A DNA stretch of 64,000 nt from Bimuria novae-zelandiae CBS 107.79 (taxonomy: Eukaryota > Ascomycota > Dothideomycetes > Pleosporales > Didymosphaeriaceae), in contig ML976656.1 in assembly GCA_010015655.1 (NCBI GenBank), positions 452,165 to 516,164 of the forward strand. The letters run 5' to 3'. The notes under the pieces are model-generated. The model saw only the letters and a program-made list of their open reading frames with translations, was not told the origin of the DNA and ran no database searches. Positions 1 to 12,442 of the stretch are shown here, piece by piece. How positions within the stretch are numbered: the stretch's first letter is position 1; every line of letters starts with the position of its first letter. The position numbers and the translations under genes are program-made.

Positions 1-456
1 TAGGGCTGATAGATGAGGAGGCACTGGGGGTCCTAAGGTGGAGAGCGCATCTGAGGGGAGGGTGGTGGGTAGACGGAATGGAGTGTGCTGGGGAGCTGGG
101 TAGGGGCATTTTGAGAATCGTTTATGCGAATGGGTTTTCGCGAATTGAGGGTGCGTGGGGTGGATGTGGGTGTAGAAAAGATGATTTGACTGTTTGTATG
201 GTGGTTTGAGAGACGTGTTAGGATGGACCGCGATAGGAAGGAACTATCAGGAGAGACAATATGCAAAAAGCAGGTAGTGATCAACCAAGTACAAAAAGTG
301 TGTTCCCCCGGAGAACTGTTCAAAAATGATGGAAGGAACTATAATACAATACATAAACCTATAGTAAGCGCAGAATCCTATAGCTAAATCTATCAATCCT
401 GCCTCTCTTAACTCGTGATCGCGCCCGCGCTCCCTCAGTCGTATACTATAGCGTCG
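1..456. other. Intergenic, no gene seen
   Basis: The only long open frame here has low-complexity Ser/Thr/Pro composition and no recognisable domain. I see no RNA gene or repeat. It lies downstream of the decayed gene that ends near 457 on the minus strand. Confidence 0.5.
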
Positions 457-2375
457 GCATTTTTAAGTCGGTCTGCGCTTTCCTTTTGTACTCTAGCAAG
501 ACCTTCTTGTCACGCTGAAGACCATTAATCACCTTCTTAACGCCTCTGGAATATAACATAGCCCGCTTTCGCTCCACATTGGTACGATCATCCAGCTGCT
601 TCTGCATCGTCTTTGTCTTATCCGCGATTTGTTTCTTGAGCTTCTCTTTCGCTGCGTCTGTGGTAGCCCGTGCCTACTACTTTACAAGCTTCTGTACCTC
701 CTTGAAGATTGTGTCAGCTTCCCTGTTAAGCATGTTCATTTTCCTCGTCAACTGCTTTTCTTCGGTCGCTTAGTTTCGCCTATACGCTGGGGTGGCCTTG
801 CGTTCCGCAGTCTCGAATCTTTGGAATTCTTTTTCCAACACATTAAGCTCCGGATCGATCTTATCTGTAGCAATTTTGATGGCCTTCTCGACCCACTCCT
901 TCGCCTTTTTGGACATGTCTTCCAATTCCGCTTCCAGAAAGGCGTTCCATTCGGCCGCGTGATCGACCTTGGGTGGAAATTGTGCGCCGAAAAATTGTTT
1001 GCTGTGCTTCAGTTCTTGCTGCACATTTTAATTGACGTTGCGTAGGTTCGCTGTCACGACTGCGTGGTTCATGTAGCTGAATGCGCCGAATGTCTGAGGT
1101 GAGGTCAGTGGGCAAAATCAAGCGTTCATTCTGCTATGCAATTTACCATTTTCAGGGCGGTCAAGTACTCATTCGACGTCCCGCGCCCGGCCACACTATC
1201 TTTTACAAGCTTTCCAAATCCAGATTTTTCCAACAAACTCATCGGGGCGATCTTCTTCCAAACTCGTGCCTTTGTATGAATTGATCTTTGCGTCACAGAT
1301 GACAAAATCGTCCAAGTTGGTGTTCGAGCCCAAAGCATTGAAGATCAGGTTGTTGATTGTCAGAGTTTTGCCTGAGAGCTCATACTTCGGCTTAGGCTTT
1401 CTGCTATTCACAGAGGCGGCTGTTAATGGCTTCTCCCAACCCCTTAAGAAAACGGGACCAAGCTTCGGATGCTTCTTTACGACTGTGGTGAGCAATCTGC
1501 TCACGGTTTGAAGCTGACTTGATCAATAATCAGTGGCCACAAAGAGTGATCAACCAACCTCTAAGATATGCTCGGCGGCGTAGTCCAGTGTATGAAGTGG
1601 CGCTCCCTTTTCGGCTACGACTTTAGCATCGTCGACGTTGGGCGACTTGAACTTGAAAACGTGGTGGTGAGCCTTCTTCTGCGCCTTGAAAAGATCTCCG
1701 GAACTTGGGTAGTCTAGATTCTTGAAGACCAGATAGCGTCCGCCACCCATCACAGCGCTCTGGGTCTGGATGTCGCGTTTTTCATTATTTTAGTCAGGCG
1801 TACTAGTGGGCGTGGGCGCAGGAGCATCTGTAATGCCGAGATCGACTACATACTCCACATTCCTGGCCGTGATACCATCGGCAAGGGCATCTTCGTCACA
1901 GTCGATGTAGAGATAGCAAGGATTGATGGCCGTTGTAGGATAGGAAACTGCAGGCGTAGTCCAGCGTTGCTTGGTTGACTTCGACGCAGGCTTCTTGGAA
2001 GTGATCTTGGGAGGGCTCGATTTGGTTGGCATTGCCTTGGTAGGTTTGGACTTCGTCTGTGTCTTTGTTGCCTTTGGCCTGTGGATCTTCTTGCTCTTCG
2101 GCTTCTTCGGGCCTTTCGGCTTGCTAGGTCGATTGCGCTGAGGTTTTGGCCTGGTTCGCCTGGAACCACCGCCACGGCCGCGGCGGGCCTCGAGATGAAC
2201 GTAATTCTCAACCGTCTTATCATGGTTTCTGTCTGAAGGTATATGCTCAACTAAAGGAAGTCCTAGGACGGCCCGACTGCAGGGCGTACTGCTCATTAGG
2301 AGTGGTCAAGCCATGAGCAAGGAAGAAGAGGGAAGCACAGAGTACCCCAAACCCACGGAGAGATATGGGATGCAT
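457..2375 (-). pseudogene. Decayed gene for a secreted-type protein with Lys/Pro-rich linker and coiled-coil tail
   Basis: I do not recognise the family by name. The ATG at 2375 opens a hydrophobic signal-like segment (MHPISLRGFGVLCASLFF). A basic Lys/Pro/Ser/Thr-rich linker follows (about 2150-1980), then a cysteine-containing stretch with CYLYIDCDEDALADG. Next is a globular part (RYLVFKNLDYPSSGDLF...AAEHILE) that joins across a plausible 45-bp intron (1524-1568) to LQTVSRLL. After about 1250 the best frame shifts (continuing as KLVKDSVAGRGTSNEYL). The C-terminal, Lys/Glu-rich, probably coiled-coil part runs from 1024 to 457 in one frame but is cut by TAA at about 773 and a TAG TAG pair at about 713. 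The block order resembles multi-domain secreted fungal proteins, sometimes found near chitinases; that is only a guess. The in-frame stops fit C-to-T decay. Two apparent introns near 2260 and 1770 would be unusually short (37-38 bp), so boundaries are uncertain. Confidence 0.5.
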
Positions 2376-2519
2376 AATATGGAGCAATAACAAATGAGCG
2401 GCAGTCAATCCGAGCAATACATGGTGCTGGCAATTGAAACGAAGCAATACGAAAAGAGCGACTGAAACAACCAGACGGAACGAATGATTCTGGAAGCTTG
2501 AGAGAACACCCACGGCCAT

Positions 2520-3261
2520 TCCCGTATATTTAGGTTGACTGCAGTGGTCGTAATGGAGACGGAGTTCATTTCAAGTGTTGCATCGCCTGGCGGCGTCGAA
2601 CGACATGGATAGTTTCAGTGAGCTCCACATCAGATGAATACTATATTAACATCAGACACGGTCATATTCTCTCATCCTAGCAATTAGAAAGCAAAAGCCC
2701 TAGGAGCACTTTATTCCTCCTTGCTCAGATAGGGAAAACCTAGCCCAGTCAATCTTTGACTTAGCTTGCAGCAATAAAAAGATTCTTCTCCTGTAATCGA
2801 ATAGTACACATCTGCTCGAGATCGCTGAGAAAGACACTGGACTTCGGTGAACGTACGTGGTGTTTTGGAAAACCATCAGGACGAGACCATATGCATACGG
2901 GCAGCACAGAGTCTAGTGTAAACCAAACTCTGAAGCGAGCTGGGAGTGTACACGCCACACATGCATGCATTGTGAAACACCCTAAGATGATTGTTTCGCT
3001 ACTATTCCTCTCAGAGTTCAAACACGTACGCAAGAAGATGCGCCAGGTTTGCCCGTTCAACTCCGAAAGGCAGCATGCGTTACGTAGACCCTCCACATCC
3101 TTATTTGCTTGGCTTCACCTTACAAACCTTTGCCTAATGCAGTTACTTTCGTGCCCATATATCCTACATACCGTACCTTCATTTTCTCTTTGAACACCTT
3201 ACGACTGGGCATGACCTGCACTCGTGCACACCAACAGGACCGGTAATTCTGACGGAACAAC
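2520..3261. other. Intergenic, no gene seen
   Basis: Overlapping short frames on both strands show no domain or conserved motif. This is the upstream region of the plus-strand pseudogene at 3262 and of the minus-strand pseudogene to its left. Confidence 0.4.
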
Positions 3262-3922
3262 ATGGCTACTGATCCAGATGAGGAATGGGAGGCCGCTTCA
3301 GATTCCGACTCGCAAGGCGATCTGACCCACGCGGCACCAAAATCGGAGCCAGCGTCGCAGGATCTTGATCAAGATGTCGAGCACATTAGCGAGGTCCTTC
3401 AAGCCAGCCCTGAACTGAAATTTGGCTTCGTTATATACGCCGTTGCGCCTACGACGACCAAGAGAAGTGGGGTCGTTTTATGTACCGCTTGAACAAGCGT
3501 ACTCGGCTCAATCTGAAAGAGGCTGGTGCGGAACACCTGTTCGAACAAATCGGTTGGTGTGTACAAGAGGATCCGAAACTTTTTGATGCTAGTGTAGCCA
3601 ACATATGAGAGTATGGTCACTCCTCCTACTTGAGATTAAGTAGGAAGTCGCGCTAATAGGACGCAGACGGCTCAGGAAATGGATTAAGGACAGTGGGGAG
3701 AAGGACGACGATTGGTTCTCCACCTCGAGGTTCATGGCTTGCGGGGCCGTTGACGAATATGACCTTGACGGCATATTCAAAGGACCGCCACCGAGTGTAT
3801 TTGATATACGCAGAAGAGGGTCCGTCACGCTTATATTGTTGAACAAGAAGGAGGGGGGTATGATGGTGGGACTGTCGTTTGTTGTACCGCGGATATACAT
3901 TCTGCTGCAGGAATGTGGCTGA
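3262..3922 (+). pseudogene. Broken fungal hypothetical protein (W-RFM-L / QEDP family)
   Basis: The first exon starts MATDPDEEWEAASDSDS, a typical acidic start. At FGFVIY (about 3440) the frame breaks: the continuation CAYDDQEKWGRFMYRLN is in another frame, as expected from loss of one base. That second frame runs through LFEQIGWCVQEDPKLFDA and hits a TGA at about 3606. A canonical intron follows (donor GTATGG near 3613, branch-like CTAATAG, acceptor CAG near 3666), and splicing restores the frame: ERLRKWIKDSGEKDDDW, then FMACGAVDEYDLDGIFKGPPP. The TGA therefore sits inside an otherwise open spliced frame, where an Arg CGA would fit (C-to-T). The W-x2-FM and W-x-VQEDP pattern is common in hypothetical proteins of Dothideomycetes; function is unknown. 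The 3' end is not resolved. Confidence 0.6.
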
Positions 3923-4362
3923 GACAACTTTTCAGTGCGAGGATATAAGGTGGCATGTCCACTCTGATCGTTCGCTGAACGAATCGACCCCCGGTTATGG
4001 AGGAGTCCATGTATATATAGCATACCATAATACTAATGGCGAGCGTACGACTGTCACTCCTCTTAAAGGGAAGCACGACGTGCTCTACCCGCAAAGTGGC
4101 TCCAAAGAAATTTCATGAGATTGCGAAGGTTTACTGCAGACTAGCGCGGAAGCATCAATCTTAGAGCAAGTTCATGAAAGAACAATATACTTTATGTACG
4201 TCAAATTACTATTACTATATTCAATCAAACCCCTTCTTTGCAAGATCGACCTGCGCCCAACAGAAGAAACCCACATGCCCACAACGACGCTAAATCAAGC
4301 GGTACATTAAAACTGTGACTTCCGCACTGAGGGAAAAGTAGAATCATGAGAAGCAGATCAGC
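3923..4362. other. Intergenic, no gene seen
   Basis: This is the 3' flank of two convergent genes: the plus-strand pseudogene and the minus-strand ABC transporter. An open frame reaching 4118 may be the eroded end of the pseudogene, but I cannot join it. Confidence 0.4.
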
Positions 4363-7300
4363 TTACGTCGCAGGCTCCGTCGGACCCGCCTCGCGATTCG
4401 GCGGCGCACCACCCTCCTGCGCCGGCTTCTTCGCCGGCTTCTCCGCCTTACTCTTCGTACCCTTCTTGCTTCCCTTGCCCCATTTCGCGACCCTAAACGC
4501 CCAGTACGTCAGCACCGCAATTGCGATGTTGAAGCCGACGAACGCCCAGATAATCCCGAAGTTGCGCCACCGTTCGCCGTAGTAGATGTTTGAACCAGCG
4601 AGGAACTGGTCGCCGATCTGAAGCGGGCAGTACCTGCACTCGGTGGTGGCATCTGGGTTCTGAAGCACACCCGGCGCAGTTTGAAGGAAGTCGGAGAGGT
4701 ATTGCTGGCATGTTTGGCCGGATGGCGGGCTGAAGCGGGACGTTTCGGTCTCGGTGCAGACGACTTGGCGGTCGTGGAGGAGGGTGCTGGCTATGCCTCC
4801 GATCCAGTACGTGAAAGGAGAGACCCGGTACATGAAGATCCAGAAGCCGGGGAATTGAGACGGAGGTTGTAGAACTCCATTGAACAGGATGGACATGAAT
4901 GTCAAAAGCGTTACTATCCCGGATGCAGTCTGCGCATCAGGAAGGGCTGCAATGGTCATCTGGGCGAACGCACTGGCGTAGATAAGGAGCTGGACGCTGA
5001 AGAGGAGGACAAGGCCTTGTTGTTGACCAGATTGGTTAGCGCCCACGACAGGGTAGTAGAAACACGCCCAGATAAAGATACCGCTCATGACTTGGTAGGG
5101 TATTTCGACGAGGATGTTTGCAATCATGAAGGCTTTCCAGGAGTATGCTTTGCTTGGGCGTTCGCGGACTTCGTACAGCTCCCTTTGGGTGATGAACAGT
5201 GGTTGGATCTGTCATGGTCAGACCGGACGCTGCAATGCGTGTGCCAAATAGACTTACCTGTTGAACCAGCGTGGTGAAGATGGTGGTAAGCATGAATGCG
5301 GCGAACAGAATAGTTTGCATCCCGGCATGAGAAGGTTCGGCACCATAGAAACTGAATCCGATGAACAATCCGGCGGCGATACTAAGACCAAACTTCGCGC
5401 CCACATAACTAGGCATTCGCCAATACTGTTGAAAAACTCGGTACGTGACCTTGACGAGTTGTTGTCCAAATGGCATTGCAAATTCTGCCGTTGCGGTGGG
5501 GTCATCAGAACCGGCAACTTCTTCATGCTTCTTATCGTCGTGGATGCGGTCGATGTCTTGCTCAACGCCTTGGCGCATGTCACTACCTTTCCAAACATCG
5601 TGCCAGTCTTCGCCTTGGTCATTCTTTCCGGCGTTGACGATTTCAAGCATGTATTCAGCTGGGTTCTCCTCGTCTCCACACTTGCGGGCACCGTTATTCT
5701 CGAAGTGATCGAGGAGCCGGCGAGAATTCTTGCCAATTTCGCCGAAGTAAACAGTCCTGCCACCTTTGGCGAGGAAGAGTAGGCGATCGAACTCCTGGAA
5801 CAAAATGGCGGACGGTTGATGGATAGTACAAAGAACAGCCTGGCCGTTGTCGGCGAGCTTGCGGAGAAAAGCGCAGATGGCCCAGGAACTCTCTGTAACG
5901 AAGTCAGTCACATTCGCCGTGAAAACGGCTGCAAAAAGTTGGCTTACGGCTATCAAGGCCACTTGTGGGCTGTAACAAAGTTAGTGGCAGTCACCTTTCG
6001 CCGGTTGCAAGATGACTTACCTCATCGAGAAATAGCAGAAGCTTTGGCTTGGCTGCCAGCTCCACGCCGATAGTAAGTAGCTTGCGCTGCTCAACATTGA
6101 GACCTTCACCAGGCACACCAACCACGGCATTGGCGAAGTCTTCCATGTTGAGCATCTTGATGACCTCTTCCACGTAATCGTACTTCTCCTGCTTGCTCAC
6201 AGTCTTTGGTTGACGTAGCATAGCACTGAACTGAAGACTCTCGCGCACGGTGGCAGTTTCCAAATGGAGATCTGCAAGGATCAGTAATTCATTGGAATAA
6301 TACAGCATGTGAACACCAACCTTGCTGTTGTACGTAACCGGTGGAACGCTGAAAGCTTGCATCCAGTGGCTTTCCGTTCACAAACATGTCGCCAGTGACG
6401 ACGCCCATTGTCGTGCGTTGCGCGAGTACATCAAGAAGCGTTGTCTTGCCGGCGCCACTCACACCCATCAGCGCGGTGAGGGTACCTGGTCTAACGAAAC
6501 CTGAAACATGGTCGAGCAAACGACGGTCTTCGCCTTTGATCTGAATGTCGTAGGTGACATCGCGCCAGGTGAATATGTCCTTCTGAGGCTCCACAGCATT
6601 GACGTCGGAGTCGGTTGCGGTGTCATTCACATCGGATTTGGCTCCTCTCTCGACGTCTTGCGAATCCTTACCGCCGTCTTTCAAGTGTGCCGGGACGCGG
6701 CCTCTTTGGAACACCAGTACTTCCGCGGTACTCGAAGTATTCGAGTTCAGTTCGACAGCTGCGAAGTAGATGAACATGAAGAAGAAGAGGAAGCCAAGAA
6801 GAATGCCGAAGTTACGCCATACATGGGAGTAGGAGTACTCATAGTTCGTGTTGATAAATGCATCACCGCTCACTGTGCGCTGCCCTGGGACAGCACCAAT
6901 AGCGTTGCAAATAAAAGAGTCGCCCGGAAGTGTAGGATAAGAAGGTATGAATGACGCACAAGGGAATTGCCGTCCGTGGAACTCATTTGCGATTAGGATC
7001 TCAAATGCGTAAAAGATCGGATTGATCCATCTGATCCAACCAAACCATGGATGCATAGATGGGACGGTGATGACGAAGCCGGTGCTACAATCAGTTAGCG
7101 TTATGCCCAACAGAGAACGAACCACGATAAACCTACTATACTACGAGTGCGAGTACCAAGACTCCTGCGAGGGCCATGGCTTGCGAGACTGTCTTCGTGC
7201 AAGCGGCCAACGTTCGGAACACCGCAGACATGGCAAAGGTAGAGATGTAGGTGATCAGGAAGTACAGGAAGAACTGTGCCGCCTCGCGTCGCAATCCAGA

Positions 7301-9277
7301 CATGAAGTAGAGGATGATATTGAAGAAGGTAGCCTGCACAAATTTGACTGGTATGTCTGAGACAATGCCTGCCATGGCTTCAGCGAAAGGATGGTAGAAT
7401 GCGTAGCTTGCATGCTTCTCGACGATAGGCCGTTGTGCGTAGAGGCTATTGATCTCGGCGATGGCGGTAAGGGCATTGAACAGAATAGCGAGGAAGAGTA
7501 CGGAACCTTTGCCTTGAAAGGTGGTGGTATCTTGTGGAGCGCCGAAAAAGATTGAACCAACGATCAATGCCATTACAACATTGAGAATTACTTGGGTGGC
7601 AGTCGCTGAAATGTTACCCCAGATGCGTTGGTATGCGCGAACAGTGCAGATTTTGACTTGCATGGGAACCGTGATCAGGATCGGCGACTTAGGGCGGGCA
7701 CGCTTTGCTTGTTGGAAGTTCTTTTGCTCACGGAGGCGCGTAACACCCTGGCCATGACTGTCAACCGGGTACTCTTGCTCGTGCTCCTCGATCTCAGCCA
7801 TCAATTGCCGGTACTCGTGCGACTCTCTCCAGTAGCGCTCGAACTCGTCAGGCGTGCGAGGAACCTTTTTCTCCATTCCTTCTCGGGCTTTCCGCTCCTG
7901 CGGGTTCGTTACGGATGTGAGGAAATCCCCAGTCGTTTGGCGCGGTGGGCAATACCAGCCCTGGCGTTCGAAAAAGGCTTTAGCAGATTCGGCAGGGCCA
8001 AAGTAGATTTGGCGACCCTCATAGAGTACAGTTGCTTTGTCGAAAATATCATAAATGCTCTGACTGGCTTGGTAGATAGCTACAGCAGCGGCATTGTCGC
8101 CGAAGTCCGACGCAAGTCGCAGTGAGTTGACGAACTTGAACGCCGTGGCTAGAAGACATTAGAAGAATTCATTACAAGGTTTGGGAGAGAACTTGCCGGA
8201 GTCAAGACCTCGTGTGCTGTTGTCCCAGGCCGCAAAGGGCGAACCTGCTAGCATCATCTCCGCAATACTAACGCGCTTGCGCTCTCCTCCGGACACACCG
8301 CGGATGAAGTCATTGCCCACTTTCGTGTTGTACGTATGACTGAGACCGACGACCGCCATGATGACCTTTGTAATGAACTTGATGAACTCTTTGCGAGACA
8401 TGTCCATCGGGCGCGAGGTTGGTGTTCGTGAAGCTGCCGCAAACTCAAGCGTCTGGCCAACCGTCAAATGAGGGAAGTGCTTGTCAACCTCTTGATTATA
8501 GATGACTTCTCCTTTGAACTCTTTCATCATCTTGGCCTGAGGGATACCGTTGTAGTGAACAACTGAATCCTTGTCCATCTCGAGTCCGTGCAATTCACCA
8601 CACATGGTCTTGAGGAGTGTGCTACATCCTGAGCCCGGCCGGCCGAGCACGATGAGCAGCTCTCCACTTTTGACAATGCCATCGAAACTGCGCAAGATGT
8701 GCTTGTGTTGCTTGCTGCCTTTGAACAAGTCTTGGACCATGAGGCTGTTGCCAACTGTTTTCTGTATTCGCAACGCTTGGCCCTTGCCGTAAATGTTCAA
8801 ATTCTTGTAAACGATGCCGACCTGCATCATGGAGTGTCCAGCTTGTTCGAACTGGTGCCTGAACATCTTCAAAAATTTCGGTAACTGGAATGAATCGCTG
8901 GAAGGGTCGACCGCGGGGTCGTCGGGTCCGGCCATGCTGGACTGCTTCCGCGAGAGCGTCGTGTAGATTTCGCGCAATTCATTGCGGTTCTCGTCGCCGA
9001 TGGTACCTTGAGTTTTCCGCCGAGTGAGGGTCGTCGATGTGAGGTCGGAAGACTCTGTAGGACCATCGCCGTCATGTCCAGTCTTCACTGGTGCAAATTG
9101 ACCAGAGACCGAGGACACACTGGATGAACGGGATGTCGCTGGGGTAGCCTCCTTCTCAACTGCGGCCGCATGCTGAGGATTTTCGGACAAATTTGACAAA
9201 TGTCCATCAGGTGCGTATGTTTCGCGTCCTGAAGCAGTGCGGACGATGCCGGTCTCGTGCGGATGCGAGGTGTCCAT
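4363..9277 (-). CDS. PDR-type full-size ABC transporter (ABCG)
   Basis: Plasma-membrane ATP-driven exporter of the fungal pleiotropic drug resistance family (CDR1/PDR5 type), arranged NBD-TMD-NBD-TMD. NBD1 (residues about 180-400) has Walker [12 protein letters not shown] (about 211), signature [10 protein letters not shown] (about 329) and the degenerate fungal Walker B/D-loop [14 protein letters not shown]2 has Walker [12 protein letters not shown] (about 906), the degenerate signature LNVEQRKL and Walker B LLLFLDEPTSGLDSQ. This asymmetry between the two NBDs is normal for the family. Both six-helix domains are present, with the PDR-typical [16 protein letters not shown] segment in the first. 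Six introns (8149-8196, 7085-7136, 6272-6320, 5970-6020, 5893-5947, 5209-5257) leave 4611 nt, exactly 1537 codons, so the protein is 1536 aa, a normal length. The ATG at 9277 gives [10 protein letters not shown]; a frame extending further upstream looks non-coding. Substrate cannot be inferred. Confidence 0.93.
5948..5969 (-). other. 22-nt microexon encoding the NBD2 PTSGLDS motif
   Basis: Introns of 51 bp (5970-6020) and 55 bp (5893-5947) flank a 22-nt exon that carries only PTSGLDS plus the first base of the next Gln codon. The flanking exons supply LLLFLDE and SSWAIC. The joined motif is the invariant Walker B/D-loop of NBD2, so the microexon is needed for a functional protein. Confidence 0.88.
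8149..8196 (-). other. GC-AG intron in the ABC transporter
   Basis: The coding frame reads GLDS then G, followed on the minus strand by GCAAGT and, 48 bp later, CTAG before CCACGGCG. Splicing restores the family-invariant GLDSATAF. No nearby GT donor keeps the frame, so this is a non-canonical GC-AG intron. Confidence 0.85.
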
Positions 9278-10181
9278 GGCGAAACAAGAGGAAACGAAAA
9301 CGGCAGTGCGCAAGAAACACACCCTAACCCACGACATATTGTTTTCTTTATATGGATTCACTGCATTATCCGTCATCGAGCCGCTACTACATTAGTCCTT
9401 CAACTCGGCGCCGAGCGGCGGACGAGTCACTGGAGCTGGCTGATATGCACTCCGGAAGCGGAAGAGACCATGCACCGAAGGCGATCGCGGCCAAGGCTTA
9501 CTTCGAAGCTGGTCTTGTCCGATCCGTCGACACCCTCGTTCGAAATGTTGATGCAGCCTGCAGAATGTGTGGACAGATGTCTGCACAGTGGATCCGCGCG
9601 ATGCTAGCATGTATGTCCAGCTCAGGACCTCATTAAGATCATGTCACCTCCTTCTGGCGTCTCCTAGACGGCGCAAGTGAGTCGCGATGAGCATTGTTGA
9701 TTGTGGTTCACTCATCCCAGAATTCTCCACTGCAGTTCCCCGCTAGCGTCGTTGATCAATCTCGCTTTGCCCCTCGGTCGGTGTCCGGGCTATGGCCTAA
9801 CAACACATGAATTCTCGCCATTGGTATACATCGTTGCTGCAGACCCAACACCCTTGGGCATTCCACCCATATACCCGGGGCTTCCGGGGGCTTAGCGTCA
9901 CCCGTGGGGCTCCCAGTATGACGCGTTGCGTCAGTGCAAAGTCAATTTCTAGGACGAAAGTCGGACTGAGCGTCGAATATTTTTCATGCAGGCTGAAGGT
10001 CCTCGCGCTCCGGCTCCTTCTGTTGCCATGGTCACCTGGGGCGTCTATATGGGTGAGCTTACGTGTCGTCAACGGTTGCGAACATAACGCGAATTTCTTT
10101 GCGGATTTTCTCGCCCGTGGTATGCTTCGCGAAAAGTGGAGTCAGTATATTGCAGAGCGTCGCTGCGGCCAGACTGGTGCC
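9278..10181. other. Upstream region of the ABC transporter, no gene seen
   Basis: Normal GC content and several open frames without recognisable content. It probably holds the promoter of the minus-strand transporter. It ends sharply at the inverted repeat of the piggyBac-like element. Confidence 0.4.
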
Positions 10182-10228
10182 TATCCCGCGCACTGGTAAA
10201 ATCGCCCGCACACGGGCCACCTAAGCTG
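10182..10228 (+). repeat. Left TIR of the piggyBac-like element
   Basis: It matches the reverse complement of the right end with only a few differences, mostly G/A. GC content is normal here and drops abruptly just inside. Confidence 0.85.
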
Positions 10229-12442
10229 CGCCAATCGGCGTCTACCATCGCACAACACCAAAATTATATTATAGGACGTAGATTTTTTAATTACTAGCTA
10301 ATTTATTAGTAAATTAAAAACTAAATTATATACAAATATAACGAAAGATGCCTCGCAAGTTAGTAATAATTCTAATTTTATTAAATTAACTAAATATATA
10401 AAAAATTAAGGTCTTGTACCTAATTTACTGTGCTAGTTACTACCTAAGTAATATTTTTTTAATAATAATAAAGCTCGATACTCTTAATTAGTTAAAGCTA
10501 TTAATACTAGTAATTTTATTATTATTTTAGATTTATTTTTAAACATTAAGACGCTTAATTAAATAACCTACTATAAAAATTAGCACGCTAAGAAGCTTTA
10601 TTCTAAGGCCCCTAAGGAGCTATACATACAAGGATAGAAGCTAACGTTGCCTATTAAGCTATATATCTTCTTTGCGATAGTAATATATATAGGCGTCCAC
10701 TAAGAGCCATCTCTCTACGGGTACTAGGAAAAGAAATATGCTAACGCACCTATATGTACCGTTTATAACTATATATTAAAAACTTAATTAAAGTAGCTAA
10801 ATCGCTACTTATACTATATAAAAGTTAAATAATTATTTTAATTATCCTTCAGCTATATATAGGATTTTTTTTGTATATACGTAAGTAATCCCTTAAGTTA
10901 TAGTATTTTAGTAAGTATAGTTATTATAGGCTTTTTAATTAATTGTAGTATTTAGGTAAGTACTTTTACGTTAATAAAATTATAGCTAAATTTACTAAAC
11001 GCGCTAGTAAGATTATAATAATTAAAATAAAGCCTATATTTAAGAAATATAAAGTATGGATTCTCGTAGGCGATGACGTTATATTTAACTAATTATTATA
11101 TACTAAAGGCGCTAGCTATAGGTTTATTAATCTCTTTAATATTTTTTTTAGCTAAGATACTAGCTTTTACACCTATAGAATCTATCGTTATTACTCTTAT
11201 ACTTACTAAAAATGCTAACGACGAACGTCTCTTTATATTAAGCTACTATATTATATAGGATAATAATCTCTTTAATATAGTCCTTATACTTAAATATTTA
11301 AGAAATGAGGGTATTAGCTACGTTAGTACTATTAAGATAATAATAATAAAGACTAAAGATTACATTAAGAATACTACTAGAGCTAAGACGTAGCCTAAAG
11401 AGCCTATAATAAAGGCTCGTGGCTAAGAAAAGCTAGTTAAAAAGCGGTTTAATAGTAATTTAGTATAGCTTAAAACGTAATTCTTATATAAGCTAGAATA
11501 GGAAGAAGCCTATTAGGCTCTTTTAGCTTATAAAATAGCGCTATAAAGCTGCCTAGCACGATTCTTAAGTAATGCTATTTATTATAACTATTACTAACAG
11601 TGTGTTACTTAATAATATACTAAGTTAAAGCTTATAATAGTTACTACTAAGTATTACTTATATTTAATACTAATAATAACGATCTACTAAAGCTTTTTAT
11701 AATAAAAAGCCCTTTACAAACGTCTTTAATAAGAAGCCTGTTAAGTTATTTAGTATCTCTAAGATAATAAATGCCTATAATTACTATAAAAGTGAGATAG
11801 ATTAGTTTAATTAAATATAGAGCTATTATTTTATATAAAAGGCGCGTTGCTATACCTAGAAGCTACTACTGTATTTTTTACTTAATTTATCGCTAAATAA
11901 CGCGTATAGGATATTTATACACTTAATACTAAAAGCTAGTAAACATAGTAGTAATAAAGTAGCTTTTTAAGTACAGGACGCGCCTTAATAATAGCTTATT
12001 TAAATATAAGAGACTTAATAATATTATTATTAATAAAAAGAGCTATTATAGCACGCTAATAAAGCTATATAAAGAGTTAAAAGTCTATATAGCCTATAGT
12101 AAAATTAGACGTATAAATAATAGCTTAATAGCTATTAAAGCGCCTCTTAGAGTAATAATAAGTAATATATATAGCTATTAATGCGCTCTGCGTATAACTT
12201 ATAGCTATAAGCTTTATAAGGTGCTATTATATAGGCTAAAGCTACGCCCTAAGTACTAAACTAAGCACCTACGTCGTGCTAACACTATTAAATTTATAAA
12301 TATTTCTCTAAGCTTAACTATTAAGTAGACTAATAAGTTTTAAATTAATACTACTATAAATAGATTCTCCTGTAAGAATTATTAGTAAATATTATACATT
12401 TTAGTATTTATACTAAAATCGGGCATCCTCCTATTAGCGTAG

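Noticed and set aside
9807..10199. 130-codon plus-strand frame upstream of the ABC transporter.
   Set aside because: No domain, no intron signals, and it runs into the terminal repeat of the transposon; probably chance in GC-normal DNA.
11073..11258. Hydrophobic 61-codon frame as a membrane protein gene.
   Set aside because: It is a RIP-altered piece of the piggyBac-like transposase; AT-rich codons mimic membrane helices.
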